A stretch of 54,124 nt of DNA from JAMLIN01 sp041676645 (GTDB lineage: Bacteria > Pseudomonadota > Gammaproteobacteria > Burkholderiales > Burkholderiaceae_E), in assembly GCA_041676645.1 (NCBI GenBank), contig JBAYRO010000011.1, forward strand, positions 1 to 54,124, given 5' to 3'. Both the position numbers and the translations under genes were made by a program. Under the pieces are notes generated by a model, which saw only the letters and a list, made by a program, of their open reading frames with translations, made no database searches and was not told the origin of the DNA. Each line of letters opens with the position of its first letter. Position 1 is the first letter of the stretch. This document shows positions 43,305 through 52,394 of the stretch, one piece after another.

Positions 43305-44811
43305 ATGCGCACGACATCCCATGGGTTCTGCACGATACAGAGCATTCGCGCGCTCGAGCGCGCCGCTCTCGCGCGGCTGCCCGCTGGCACCCTGATGGCG
43401 CGCGCGGCGCAAGCCGTCGCCGACGAGGCGGACCGGATGTTGCGCCGCCTTCCCGCCGGCATGCCGGTGCTCGCCCTGGTCGGCCCCGGGGCGAACGGGG
43501 CCGATGCGCTGCTGGCGGTGCTCGAACTCGGACGGCGCGGCTACCGGGCAAGCGCCCATGCCCTGTCCGACGCGATCCCGGCCGATCCCGATTCCCGGCA
43601 TGTCCACCAGCGCTGGCGAGACGCGCATGGCCAGCCCGCGCCGATCGCCGGCTTCGAATACGAGGACGCCGGCCCGGCCCTGGTGATCGATGGCCTCTTC
43701 GGCATCGGGCTCGCCCGACCGCTGGACGGGGTGGCCGCCGAAGCCCTGCGGCGGATCGCCGACCTGGGCTGGCCGCTGCTTGCGGTCGACGTGCCCAGCG
43801 GCATCGACCCCGATACCGGCGCCATCGTGGGCGGCGCTTCCGGGGTCGCGGCAAGTGCGGTGGCTACCGTCACCATGATCGCCGACAAGCCCGGGCTGCA
43901 TACCGGCGAAGGCATCGCGCGATCCGGCCGGGTGCGGGTTGCCGATCTCGGCCTCGCGCCGCCCGCCCCGGCGGGAATCGCGATCGACCATGGGTGGGTC
44001 CGAGGCCATCTTTCGCCGCGCGGCGCCAACACCCACAAGGGCAGCTTCGGCACCGCGATGATCGTCGGCGGCTCGCCCGGAATGGAAGGCGCCGCCCTGC
44101 TGGCGGCCCGCGGCGCGCAGGCGGCCGGCGCCGGCAAGACCATCGTGGCCTCGCCCGAAGGCCGCCCCTTCGATCCGGCCCAGCCACAGCTGATGAGCCG
44201 CTGCCTGGGGCTCTCGCCGTCCGGGGTCGAGGGCGCCTTCGCGGGCATGACGGCGCTGGCGATCGGATGCGGACTCGGCCGTTCCGATGCCGCGGCCGCC
44301 TGGCTCGCGGCGGCGCTCGATTCCGCAATCCCTCTGGTGCTCGACGCCGATGCGCTCAACCTCTGCGCCGACGATCCGGCGCTGGCGGCCAACCTCGCCG
44401 CCCGCAGCCTGGAAGCCGTGAGCATCCTCACTCCGCATCCGCTCGAGGCGGCACGCCTGCTGGGCACGTCGGTGGCCGAGGTGCAGTCGGCCCGCATCGA
44501 TGCCGCCTGCCGGCTGGCCCGCGACTTCCGCAGTGTCGTCCTGCTCAAGGGGGCCGGCACGATCCTTGCCGACCCGACCGGGCGCTGGGGCATCGTGCGG
44601 GCAGGCAGCCCGGCGCTCGCCAGTGCGGGCACGGGCGACGTCCTCGCCGGTGTCGTCGCCGGGATGCTCTGCCAGAATCCCGACGCCTTCGCGGCCGCCG
44701 GAACCGCGGCCTGGGTCCACGGTACCGCCGGCGAGCGCTGGGCGGCCAGCCATCCGATGCAGCGCGGCCTCTCGGCAGCCGCGCTGGTGGAATTCCTGAC
44801 GGAGTCGATCG

Positions 44812-44825
<14 letters not shown>
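43305..44825 (+). CDS. nnr: Bifunctional NAD(P)HX epimerase/dehydratase
   Basis: A 506-residue fusion of NnrE epimerase (about 1-220) and NnrD ADP-dependent dehydratase (about 230-506), repairing hydrated NADH and NADPH. The dehydratase half has THKGSFGTAMIVGGSPGMEGA, LTPHPLEAARLLG, LLKGAGTILADP and SAGTGDVLAGVVAGM, all intact. In the epimerase half the usual GNNGGDG loop reads GANGADA, while DGLFGIGL and DVPSGIDPDTG are kept. A GGAG is only 3 nt before the ATG. The pgi gene overlaps its 3' end by 14 nt. Confidence 0.92.
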
Positions 44826-46434
<1,609 letters not shown>

Positions 46435-46455
46435 TCGGGAGGCGACCGCCTGGCT

Positions 46456-47133
46456 TCAGGCCCGGGCCGCCTCCACCAGGCGGCCGGCGGCCAGCGTGAT
46501 GCGCCGGCTGCAACGGCTCGCGAGCGCATCGTCGTGGGTGACCAGCACCAGGGTGGCGCCGGCTTCCCGGTTGAGCGTGAAAAGCAGGTCGATGATGCGC
46601 TCGCCCGTGGCGACATCGAGGCTGCCGGTGGGCTCGTCGGCGAAAAGCAGCCGCGGCTCGGTGGCGAAGGCCCGGGCGAGCGCCACCCGCTGCTGCTCGC
46701 CCCCCGAGAGCGTCCTGGGGTAATGGCCGAGCCGCTCGCCGAGGCCGACACGCTCGAGCAGGCGGCGCGCCCTCTCGACGATCCGTGACGCACCCGCGAG
46801 CTCGAGCGGCAGCATCACGTTCTCGAGCGCGCTCATCTGGGGCAGCAGCTGGAAGGACTGGAAGACGAAGCCGAGATTGCGCGATCGCCAGTTCGCCCGG
46901 GTATCCTCGTCCATCGCGAAGAGATCCTCGCCGAAAACCTCGACGCGGCCGCTGGACGGCACATCGAGGCCCGCGAGCAGTCCGAGCAGGGTCGACTTCC
47001 CCGAGCCCGAAGCGCCCACCACGGCCACGGTGCCCCCGGCATCGACCTCGAAGGAAACATCATCGAGAATCGTCAGCCAGCCGTCGGCATCCCTGACCTT
47101 CTTGCCCAGCGACTCCACCCGTAGCGCCACCAT
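46456..47133 (-). CDS. LolD/YbbA-type ABC transporter ATP-binding protein
   Basis: A 225-residue ABC ATPase of the MacB/LolD class. Walker A GASGSGKST (40-48), Q loop FQSFQLLPQMSALENVMLPL, signature LSGGEQQRVALARA (142-155), Walker B RLLFADEPTGSLD (161-173) and the H loop VTHDD (198-202) are all present. Its divergent pairing with a TesA-like gene matches E. coli ybbA-tesA. In E. coli the permease ybbP follows ybbA; here no permease is adjacent, as pgi is convergent. An ATG 30 nt upstream would overlap the tesA start and is less likely. Confidence 0.88.
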   Translation of the reverse strand: MVALRVESLGKKVRDADGWLTILDDVSFEVDAGGTVAVVGASGSGKSTLLGLLAGLDVPSSGRVEVFGEDLFAMDEDTRANWRSRNLGFVFQSFQLLPQMSALENVMLPLELAGASRIVERARRLLERVGLGERLGHYPRTLSGGEQQRVALARAFATEPRLLFADEPTGSLDVATGERIIDLLFTLNREAGATLVLVTHDDALASRCSRRITLAAGRLVEAARA

Positions 47134-47161
47134 GATCCGTCCGAACAGCGTTGACAAGCCC

Positions 47162-47869
47162 ATGATCCTAACCGAGCCGGCCCGCCGCCGGATGCTGCTG
47201 GGCATGGCCCTGCTGGCCGCTGCCGGCCTGGCCCGGCCCCGCCCGGCCGGGGCCGCCGATCCGTTGCGGATCCTCGTGCTGGGCGACAGCATCGCGGCCG
47301 AGTACGGCATCGCCCGCGGCAGTGGCTGGGTCAGCGAGCTGGCCGACCGGGCCGGCGAAGGAGTCGATTTCATCAATGCGAGCATCAGCGGCGAAACCAC
47401 CGCCGGAGGCCGCACCCGGCTGCCCGGCCTGCTCGGGGAACACCGCCCCGATGTCGTGATCATCGAACTCGGGGGCAACGATGCCTTGCGCGGGCTGCAG
47501 CTCGACGCGAGCGAAGGAAATCTCGATGCGATGGTGGAGGCGGCAAAGCAGGCCGGTGCCCGGGTGCTGGTGCTGGGCATGCAGGTGCCGCCGAACTACG
47601 GGCGCCGCTACACCGAACGCTTCGCCGGCATCTTCGCGACGGTGGCCGAGCGCCATGACGCGGCGCTGGTGCCCTTCCTGCTGGAGAAGGTCTCCGATGG
47701 CCTGGCCTATTTCCAGGACGACCGGATCCACCCCAATGAAAGCGCACAGCCCCTTATTGCCGATACCGTCTGGCCGGCGCTCGCACCCCTGCTCGAGGAG
47801 GCCGGCGCCATCGACGGGAAGCCGGCTGCTGGTGCCCGAGACCGGGATCGAACCGGTAAGGCCGGCTAG
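47162..47869 (+). CDS. tesA: TesA-like GDSL/SGNH hydrolase (arylesterase/lysophospholipase)
   Basis: A 235-residue SGNH hydrolase with a signal peptide (1-31, ending PAGA). Catalytic Ser43 lies in LVLGDSIAAEYG, the oxyanion Gly in ISGETTAGG, Asn106 in ELGGNDALRG, and the Asp187-x-x-His190 dyad in DDRIHPNES. It is probably periplasmic, like E. coli TesA (thioesterase I/lysophospholipase L1). The gene is divergent from the ATPase gene with only 28 bp between starts. Its last 13 codons and stop run antisense into tRNA-Leu, so the C-terminal tail after about residue 212 is not family sequence. Confidence 0.9.
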   Translation: MILTEPARRRMLLGMALLAAAGLARPRPAGAADPLRILVLGDSIAAEYGIARGSGWVSELADRAGEGVDFINASISGETTAGGRTRLPGLLGEHRPDVVIIELGGNDALRGLQLDASEGNLDAMVEAAKQAGARVLVLGMQVPPNYGRRYTERFAGIFATVAERHDAALVPFLLEKVSDGLAYFQDDRIHPNESAQPLIADTVWPALAPLLEEAGAIDGKPAAGARDRDRTGKAG

Positions 47870-47918
47870 GGCCGGGGGATTTTAAATCCCCTGTGTCTAC
47901 CAATTCCACCACTCGGGC
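47830..47918 (-). tRNA. tRNA-Leu (anticodon TAA)
   Basis: Acceptor stems GCCCGAG and CTCGGGC pair perfectly, CCA is encoded, the anticodon stem GGGGA/TCCCC holds loop TTTAAAA with anticodon TAA, a long variable arm marks a class II tRNA, and the T arm is ACCGG-TTCGATC-CCGGT. Bases 47830-47869 are overlapped on the other strand by the end of tesA. Confidence 0.97.
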
Positions 47919-48005
47919 CGGCGCTCGATTCTACCGGCCGGCGCCATGAGACGCGCGCGGGCCGCATGAACGGCCGCTGCCGGAGGACTGGTGCGCTGGG
48001 GAAAC

Positions 48006-48079
48006 TGGAGGCGGGGGTCGGAATCGAACCGGCGTACGCGGCTTTGCAGGCCGCTGCATGACCACTCTGCCACCCCGCC
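48006..48079 (-). tRNA. tRNA-Cys (anticodon GCA)
   Basis: A 74-nt tRNA with acceptor stem GGCGGGG/CCCCGCC, encoded CCA, anticodon loop CTGCAAA giving GCA, and T loop TTCGATT. The T stem as read (GCCGG against CCGAC) has one C-A mismatch at its second pair. It lies 87 bp upstream of tRNA-Leu on the same strand; the two may be one transcript. Confidence 0.95.
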
Positions 48080-48357
48080 GGAGGATGTCTGTATGCAGGG
48101 CCGAGATTATGTCCCGTTCCCGCGCTTGTCGCAAGCTGGTGGAATCGACTGTCGACGCCGCCCACAGGGTATTTCATCATATGGACTGATATCGCACGAG
48201 TGCCACGACGCTTCGGAATCTGATTGACTGCCAGAAAGTGTGTCTATACCTTCGCACCAATGCCGGTTCCCTAGGGAGCTGCAGGCGCATCGGATATTGC
48301 CGTGGCAATCGGATGCGGTTCACTGATAACCGTAAATATCAACAGAGGAGAATTGGC
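48080..48357 (+). promoter_or_regulatory. Promoter and structured leader of TRAP system 2
   Basis: The 278-bp region between tRNA-Cys and dctP2 has TTGACT (48224-48229) and TATACC (48245-48250) separated by 15 nt, a short-spaced promoter candidate. About 50 nt downstream is ATTGCC-GT-GGCAAT (48296-48309), flanked by CGCATC (48286-48291) and GATGCG (48312-48317), an operator-like or RNA hairpin structure. A strong AGAGGAG ribosome site closes the region before the ATG at 48358. Confidence 0.45.
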
Positions 48358-49515
48358 ATGACCAAGGTCGCCAAGAGCGGGGGAATCGCATCAAAGGTCA
48401 AGTCGGCGCTATCGCGCCGCAAGTTCTTCGGGCGCGCCGCAGCAGGCACCGCCGCTGCCACCGCAACCCTGGCCTTCCCGGCCATCACGCGCGCCCAGGG
48501 CCCGATCAACTTCCGTTTCCAGAGCACCTGGCCGACGGTCGACATCTTCCATGAGTTCGCCGTCGACCTCACCACCAAGATCAATGACATGGCCGGTGGC
48601 GACCTGAAGATCGAGATGCTGCCCGCCGGCGCCGTAGTGCCCGCGTTCGGCCTGCTCGATGCGGTCTCCAAGGGCACGCTCGACGGCGGCCACGGGGTGC
48701 TGGGCTACAACTATGGCAAGCAGAACGCCCTGGCGCTCTTCTCGTCCGGCCCCGCCTTCGGCATGGACGCCAACATGGTGCTGGCCTGGTACAAGTATGG
48801 CGGCGGACGCCAGCTGCTCGAGGAGCTCTACGCATCCATCGGCGGCAACGTGGTGTCCTTCCTGACCGGGCCGATGTCGACCCAGCCGCTGGGCTGGTTC
48901 AAGAAGCCGATCACCAGCAGCGCCGACCTCAAGGGCGTCAAGTTCCGTACCAACGGCCTGTCGATCGACCTCTTCACCGCCATGGGCGCGGCGGTCAACG
49001 CGCTGCCCGGCGGCGAGATCGTCCCGGCACTCGATCGCGGCCTGCTCGATGGCGCCGAGTTCAACAACCCGAGCTCCGACCGCCTGCTGGGCTTTCCCGA
49101 CGTCTCCAAGATCTGCATGCTGCAGGGCTTTCACCAGTCGGCCGAGACCTTCGAGGTCATCTTCAACAAGGACAAGTACAACGGCCTGCCTCCGACGCTC
49201 AAGGCGATCATCGACAACGCCGTCGAGGCGGCGTCGGCCGACATGTCCTGGAAGGCCTATGACCGCTACTCGAAGGACTACATCAACCTGCAGAACGACG
49301 GCGTGAAGTTCTACAAGACCCCCGATGCCCTGCTGCGCGAGCAACTGGTCATCTGGGACAAGATCGTCGCCGAGAAGGCCGAAACCAACCCGCTGTTCAA
49401 GAAGATCGAAGCTTCGCAGCGTGAATTCGCCGCCCGGGTCATGGCCTTCGACATGGACTACAACAACAACCGTCGCCTGGCCTACAACCACTACTTCGGC
49501 CGCAAGCAGAGCTGA
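48358..49515 (+). CDS. dctP: TRAP transporter substrate-binding protein (DctP, system 2; Tat-exported)
   Basis: A 385-residue binding protein of the mannitol/chloroaromatic (TakP-like) DctP branch. A twin-arginine signal SRRKFFGRAAAG lies at about 19-30, followed by a hydrophobic stretch and cleavage near RAQG. Mature motifs: FRFQSTWPTVDIFHEFA, MLPAGAVVPAFGLLDAVSKGTLDGGHGVLGYNYGK-type core, GVKFRTNGLSIDLF and FNNPSSDRLLGFPDV, where Phe/Asn-Pro positions bind substrate in TakP. Tat export suggests folding before export. The ligand is probably a carboxylate such as a keto or aromatic acid. Confidence 0.92.
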   Translation: MTKVAKSGGIASKVKSALSRRKFFGRAAAGTAAATATLAFPAITRAQGPINFRFQSTWPTVDIFHEFAVDLTTKINDMAGGDLKIEMLPAGAVVPAFGLLDAVSKGTLDGGHGVLGYNYGKQNALALFSSGPAFGMDANMVLAWYKYGGGRQLLEELYASIGGNVVSFLTGPMSTQPLGWFKKPITSSADLKGVKFRTNGLSIDLFTAMGAAVNALPGGEIVPALDRGLLDGAEFNNPSSDRLLGFPDVSKICMLQGFHQSAETFEVIFNKDKYNGLPPTLKAIIDNAVEAASADMSWKAYDRYSKDYINLQNDGVKFYKTPDALLREQLVIWDKIVAEKAETNPLFKKIEASQREFAARVMAFDMDYNNNRRLAYNHYFGRKQS

Positions 49516-49672
49516 GCACTCACGGGCGTACGCCATCGGCCGACCTCCGGTCGATGGCCCGCCGCCCCGCGGGCGGCCCATCAGCAGGGGTGCGGCGTGA
49601 GCCGTGCCCCTTTCGGGCGCCCGCCACTCCCCTTTCCGTTGCCCTTCCGTTCACCAGCAGGGTAAGAACACC
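49516..49672 (+). other. Structured spacer between dctP2 and dctQ2
   Basis: This 157-bp gap contains GCCGCCC-CGC-GGGCGGC (49561-49577), a 7-bp stem with triloop, and an imperfect stem around 49532-49557. As in TRAP system 1, hairpins follow the binding-protein gene and may lower permease expression. No T-run and no small gene are seen. Confidence 0.45.
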
Positions 49673-50305
49673 ATGCAGAGCATCCTGGTCGGTATCGACC
49701 GGTTCAATACGTGGATCGGCCAGCTGTTCGGCTGGTTCGTCCTGATCCTGACGGTCTTCGTATCCTACGAGGTCTTCTCGCGCTACGCCCTGGGCAACCC
49801 GCACGCCTGGTCCTTCGACTTCATGAACATGCTCTACGGTGGGCTCTTCATGATGGCCGGCGCCTACACGCTCGCCAAGAACGGCCATGTCCGCGGCGAC
49901 GTCCTCTACGGATTCTTCCCGGCCCGCCTGCAGGCGAGCCTCGATCTCACCCTGTACTTCGTGTTCTTCTTCCCCGGCGTGATCGCCATGTTCTGGGCCG
50001 GCTACTACTACGCCGCCGAATCCTGGGCGATCAACGAACATTCGAACATCACTGCCGACGGGCCGCCGATCTATCCCTTCAAGGCCATCATCCCGCTCGC
50101 GGGCTTCTGCCTGCTGCTGCAGGGCTTCGTCGAAGTGGTCCGCTGCGTGCAGTGCCTGAAGCAAGGCGAATGGCCGGCGCGCGGCGATGACGTGGAGGAG
50201 GTCGACGTCGACAAGCTGATGGAACAGGTCGATGTCAAGGGTGACGACATCATCAAGCTGGATGCCTACGTCACCGGACGCCACAACAAGGGGTCCGAGT
50301 CATGA
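49673..50305 (+). CDS. dctQ: TRAP transporter small permease (DctQ, system 2)
   Basis: A 210-residue DctQ with four transmembrane helices (about 12-34, 50-68, 88-112, 138-158) and a long acidic C-terminal cytoplasmic tail (about 168-210, EEVDVDKLMEQVDVKGDD). Family motifs FVSYEVFSRYALGNPHAWSFD and TLAKNGHVRGDVLYG are clear. Its stop overlaps the large permease ATG by 4 nt (ATGA), indicating coupled synthesis. Confidence 0.9.
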   Translation: MQSILVGIDRFNTWIGQLFGWFVLILTVFVSYEVFSRYALGNPHAWSFDFMNMLYGGLFMMAGAYTLAKNGHVRGDVLYGFFPARLQASLDLTLYFVFFFPGVIAMFWAGYYYAAESWAINEHSNITADGPPIYPFKAIIPLAGFCLLLQGFVEVVRCVQCLKQGEWPARGDDVEEVDVDKLMEQVDVKGDDIIKLDAYVTGRHNKGSES

Positions 50306-52251
50306 GGAAGGAAATCTGGTTCGGCCTGTCCATCCTCGTCGCGGTCGTCCTCTCGATCTTCGTCTTCATGCCGGCGCCGGCCGGCATGACCGACGGCCAT
50401 TACGGGCTGCTGATGCTGGCGCTGATCGTGGTCACGATCATGCTGGGTTTCCCGACCGCCTTCACCCTGATGGGCATGGGGGTGATGTTCACCCTGCTCG
50501 CCTACCGGAACATGGGAACGGAGCTCGCCATCCAGCAGACGCTGGACCTGATGGTGCTGCGAACCTACGCGGTCATGACCAACGACGTCCTGATCGCGGT
50601 ACCCCTGTTCATCTTCATGGGCTACCTGGTCGAACGCGCCAACCTGATCCAGAGCCTGTTCCAGGGCATGCACCTGGCGCTGGCGAGGATTCCCGGCTCG
50701 CTGGCGGTGGCGACCGTCGCCACCTGCGCGCTGTTCGCGACCGCCACCGGGATCGTCGGCGCCGTCGTCACCCTGATGGGCCTGCTCGCCCTGCCCGCCA
50801 TGCTGCGGGCCGGCTACGGCGTGCAGCTGTCGGCCGGTGCGATCACCGCCGGCGGCTGTCTGGGCATCATGCTGCCGCCCTCGGTGCTGCTCATCCTCTA
50901 TGGCGCGGTCGCCGGCGTCTCGGTCGTCAAGCTGTACGCGGGCGCCTTCTTCCCGGGCCTGATGCTGGCGGCGATGTACATGCTCTACATCATCGTGCTC
51001 GCCAAGCTCAAGCCCAATCTGGCGCCGCCGCTCTCGGAAGAGGATCGCCAGGTCGCGCTGCCGGATTTCGCGCAGAAACTGAAGGACAGTGTCGGCAACC
51101 GGGCCGTCCCGGCCTTGATCGCCGGAATCAAGGGGCGCAGGAACATCGATGTCCCGATGGGTCGGCTGCTTCTCAACCTGTTCATCGCCCTGACGCCGGC
51201 GATCGTCTTCGTGCTGGCGTTCGGCGGCAGCTACATGAGTCTCACCAAACCGGTGGTCACGGTCGACTACGGCCTGCAGCAGATGGGCGGGTTCACCAGC
51301 TTCGATGACGACAGCAGCAGCTTCGGCGGGCTGCAGGAGCCTCCGGGCGTCGGCGGGCTCCAGGAACCCCCCGGTGCCGGCGGCCTGCAGGAACCGCCCA
51401 CCAGCGAAGCGCCGGCCGCACTGGGCGCCGATGCCCCGCCGCTGCCGGCCACGGCCGAGGAAGCCGCCGAGGAGGAAGCAGCGGCGGAGCCGCCGCGTCG
51501 CGATGCTCCCTTGTCGTTCTGGGTGGCCCTGGCGATCGGCTCGGTGGCGATCCTGGCCTACTACGCCATGCTGACCTTCGCGCGGCTCGAAATCTTCAAG
51601 ATGCTGCTGAGCTCCTTCTTCCCGCTGACCTTGCTGATCTGCGCGGTGCTCGGCAGCATCGTGGTCGGCCTGTGCACGCCGGCCGAAGCGGCGGCGCTGG
51701 GCGCCCTGGGCGGCATCCTGCTGGCGCTCGCCTATCGGCGGCTCAACTACCCGATGGTGAGGGAATCGGTCTACCTGGCCGCCAAGACCAGCGCGATGGT
51801 GTGCTGGCTCTTCGTGGGATCGAGCATCTTCTCGGCGGCGTTCGCGCTGCTCGGCGGACAGGAGCTGATCAACAACTGGGTGCTGGGGATGGACCTCACC
51901 CCGATCCAGTTCATGATCCTGGCCCAGGTGGTGATCTTCCTGCTCGGCTGGCCGCTCGAGTGGACCGAGATCATCATCATCTTCATGCCGATCTTCCTGC
52001 CGCTGCTGTCGCACTTCCAGATCGACCCGCTGTTCTTCGGGCTGCTGGTCGCGCTCAACCTGCAGACGGCATTCCTGTCGCCGCCGGTGGCGATGTCGGC
52101 CTTCTACCTGAAGGGCGTGGCTCCGCCGCACGTCACGCTCAACCAGATCTTCCTGGGCATGATGCCGTTCATGGGGATCCAGATCGTCGCGATCGTCATC
52201 CTCTACCTGTTCCCGGGCATCGGACTCTGGCTGCCGAGCATCCTCTACTGA
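50302..52251 (+). CDS. dctM: TRAP transporter large permease (DctM, system 2) with long repeat-bearing linker
   Basis: A 649-residue DctM, about 200 longer than system 1. The N half (1-235) has ATATGIVGAVVTLMGLLALP and GIMLPPSVLLILYGA. The C half (about 430-649) has CTPAEAAALGALGGILLAL and FLSPPVAMSAFYLKG. Between them lie two extra hydrophobic segments (about 288-308 and 404-425) flanking a Pro-, Glu- and Ala-rich linker at 331-402. The linker starts with an Asp/Ser run (FDDDSSS), then tandem nonapeptides GGLQEPPG(V/A) at 342-366, then an acidic stretch EEAAEEE. The linker is probably disordered and its role is unknown. Both transport hairpins look intact. Confidence 0.92.
   Translation: MRKEIWFGLSILVAVVLSIFVFMPAPAGMTDGHYGLLMLALIVVTIMLGFPTAFTLMGMGVMFTLLAYRNMGTELAIQQTLDLMVLRTYAVMTNDVLIAVPLFIFMGYLVERANLIQSLFQGMHLALARIPGSLAVATVATCALFATATGIVGAVVTLMGLLALPAMLRAGYGVQLSAGAITAGGCLGIMLPPSVLLILYGAVAGVSVVKLYAGAFFPGLMLAAMYMLYIIVLAKLKPNLAPPLSEEDRQVALPDFAQKLKDSVGNRAVPALIAGIKGRRNIDVPMGRLLLNLFIALTPAIVFVLAFGGSYMSLTKPVVTVDYGLQQMGGFTSFDDDSSSFGGLQEPPGVGGLQEPPGAGGLQEPPTSEAPAALGADAPPLPATAEEAAEEEAAAEPPRRDAPLSFWVALAIGSVAILAYYAMLTFARLEIFKMLLSSFFPLTLLICAVLGSIVVGLCTPAEAAALGALGGILLALAYRRLNYPMVRESVYLAAKTSAMVCWLFVGSSIFSAAFALLGGQELINNWVLGMDLTPIQFMILAQVVIFLLGWPLEWTEIIIIFMPIFLPLLSHFQIDPLFFGLLVALNLQTAFLSPPVAMSAFYLKGVAPPHVTLNQIFLGMMPFMGIQIVAIVILYLFPGIGLWLPSILY
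51325..51399 (+). repeat. 27-bp in-frame tandem repeat in dctM2
   Basis: Nearly three copies of a 27-bp unit encode GGLQEPPG(V/A) at residues 342-366. The copies differ mainly at third codon positions (CTGCAGGAGCCTCC, CTCCAGGAACCCCC, CTGCAGGAACCGCC), so the peptide repeat looks maintained rather than newly duplicated. Confidence 0.85.
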
Positions 52252-52257
52252 TACGCT

Positions 52258-52296
52258 GATGAGCGTCCGCTACCCCACGGGTGGCGGGCGCTCATC
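52258..52296 (+). terminator. Terminator-like hairpin after TRAP system 2
   Basis: GATGAGCGTCCGC (52258-52270) pairs with GCGGGCGCTCATC (52284-52296) over 13 bp with one G-U pair in RNA, and ACCC/GGGT can extend it inside the loop. It starts 6 nt after the dctM2 stop. There is no T-run, so it may act as a weak terminator or mRNA end-stabiliser before putA. Confidence 0.55.
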
Positions 52297-52394
52297 CGGG
52301 CTTGCGCCCTGCCGCTCGTCCGGCGTATCGGTGGCTGCGGCTTGCGCCGTGGCTCTCCCGGCTCCGCGCCGGAGAACGTCCTTCGGGTACGGCC

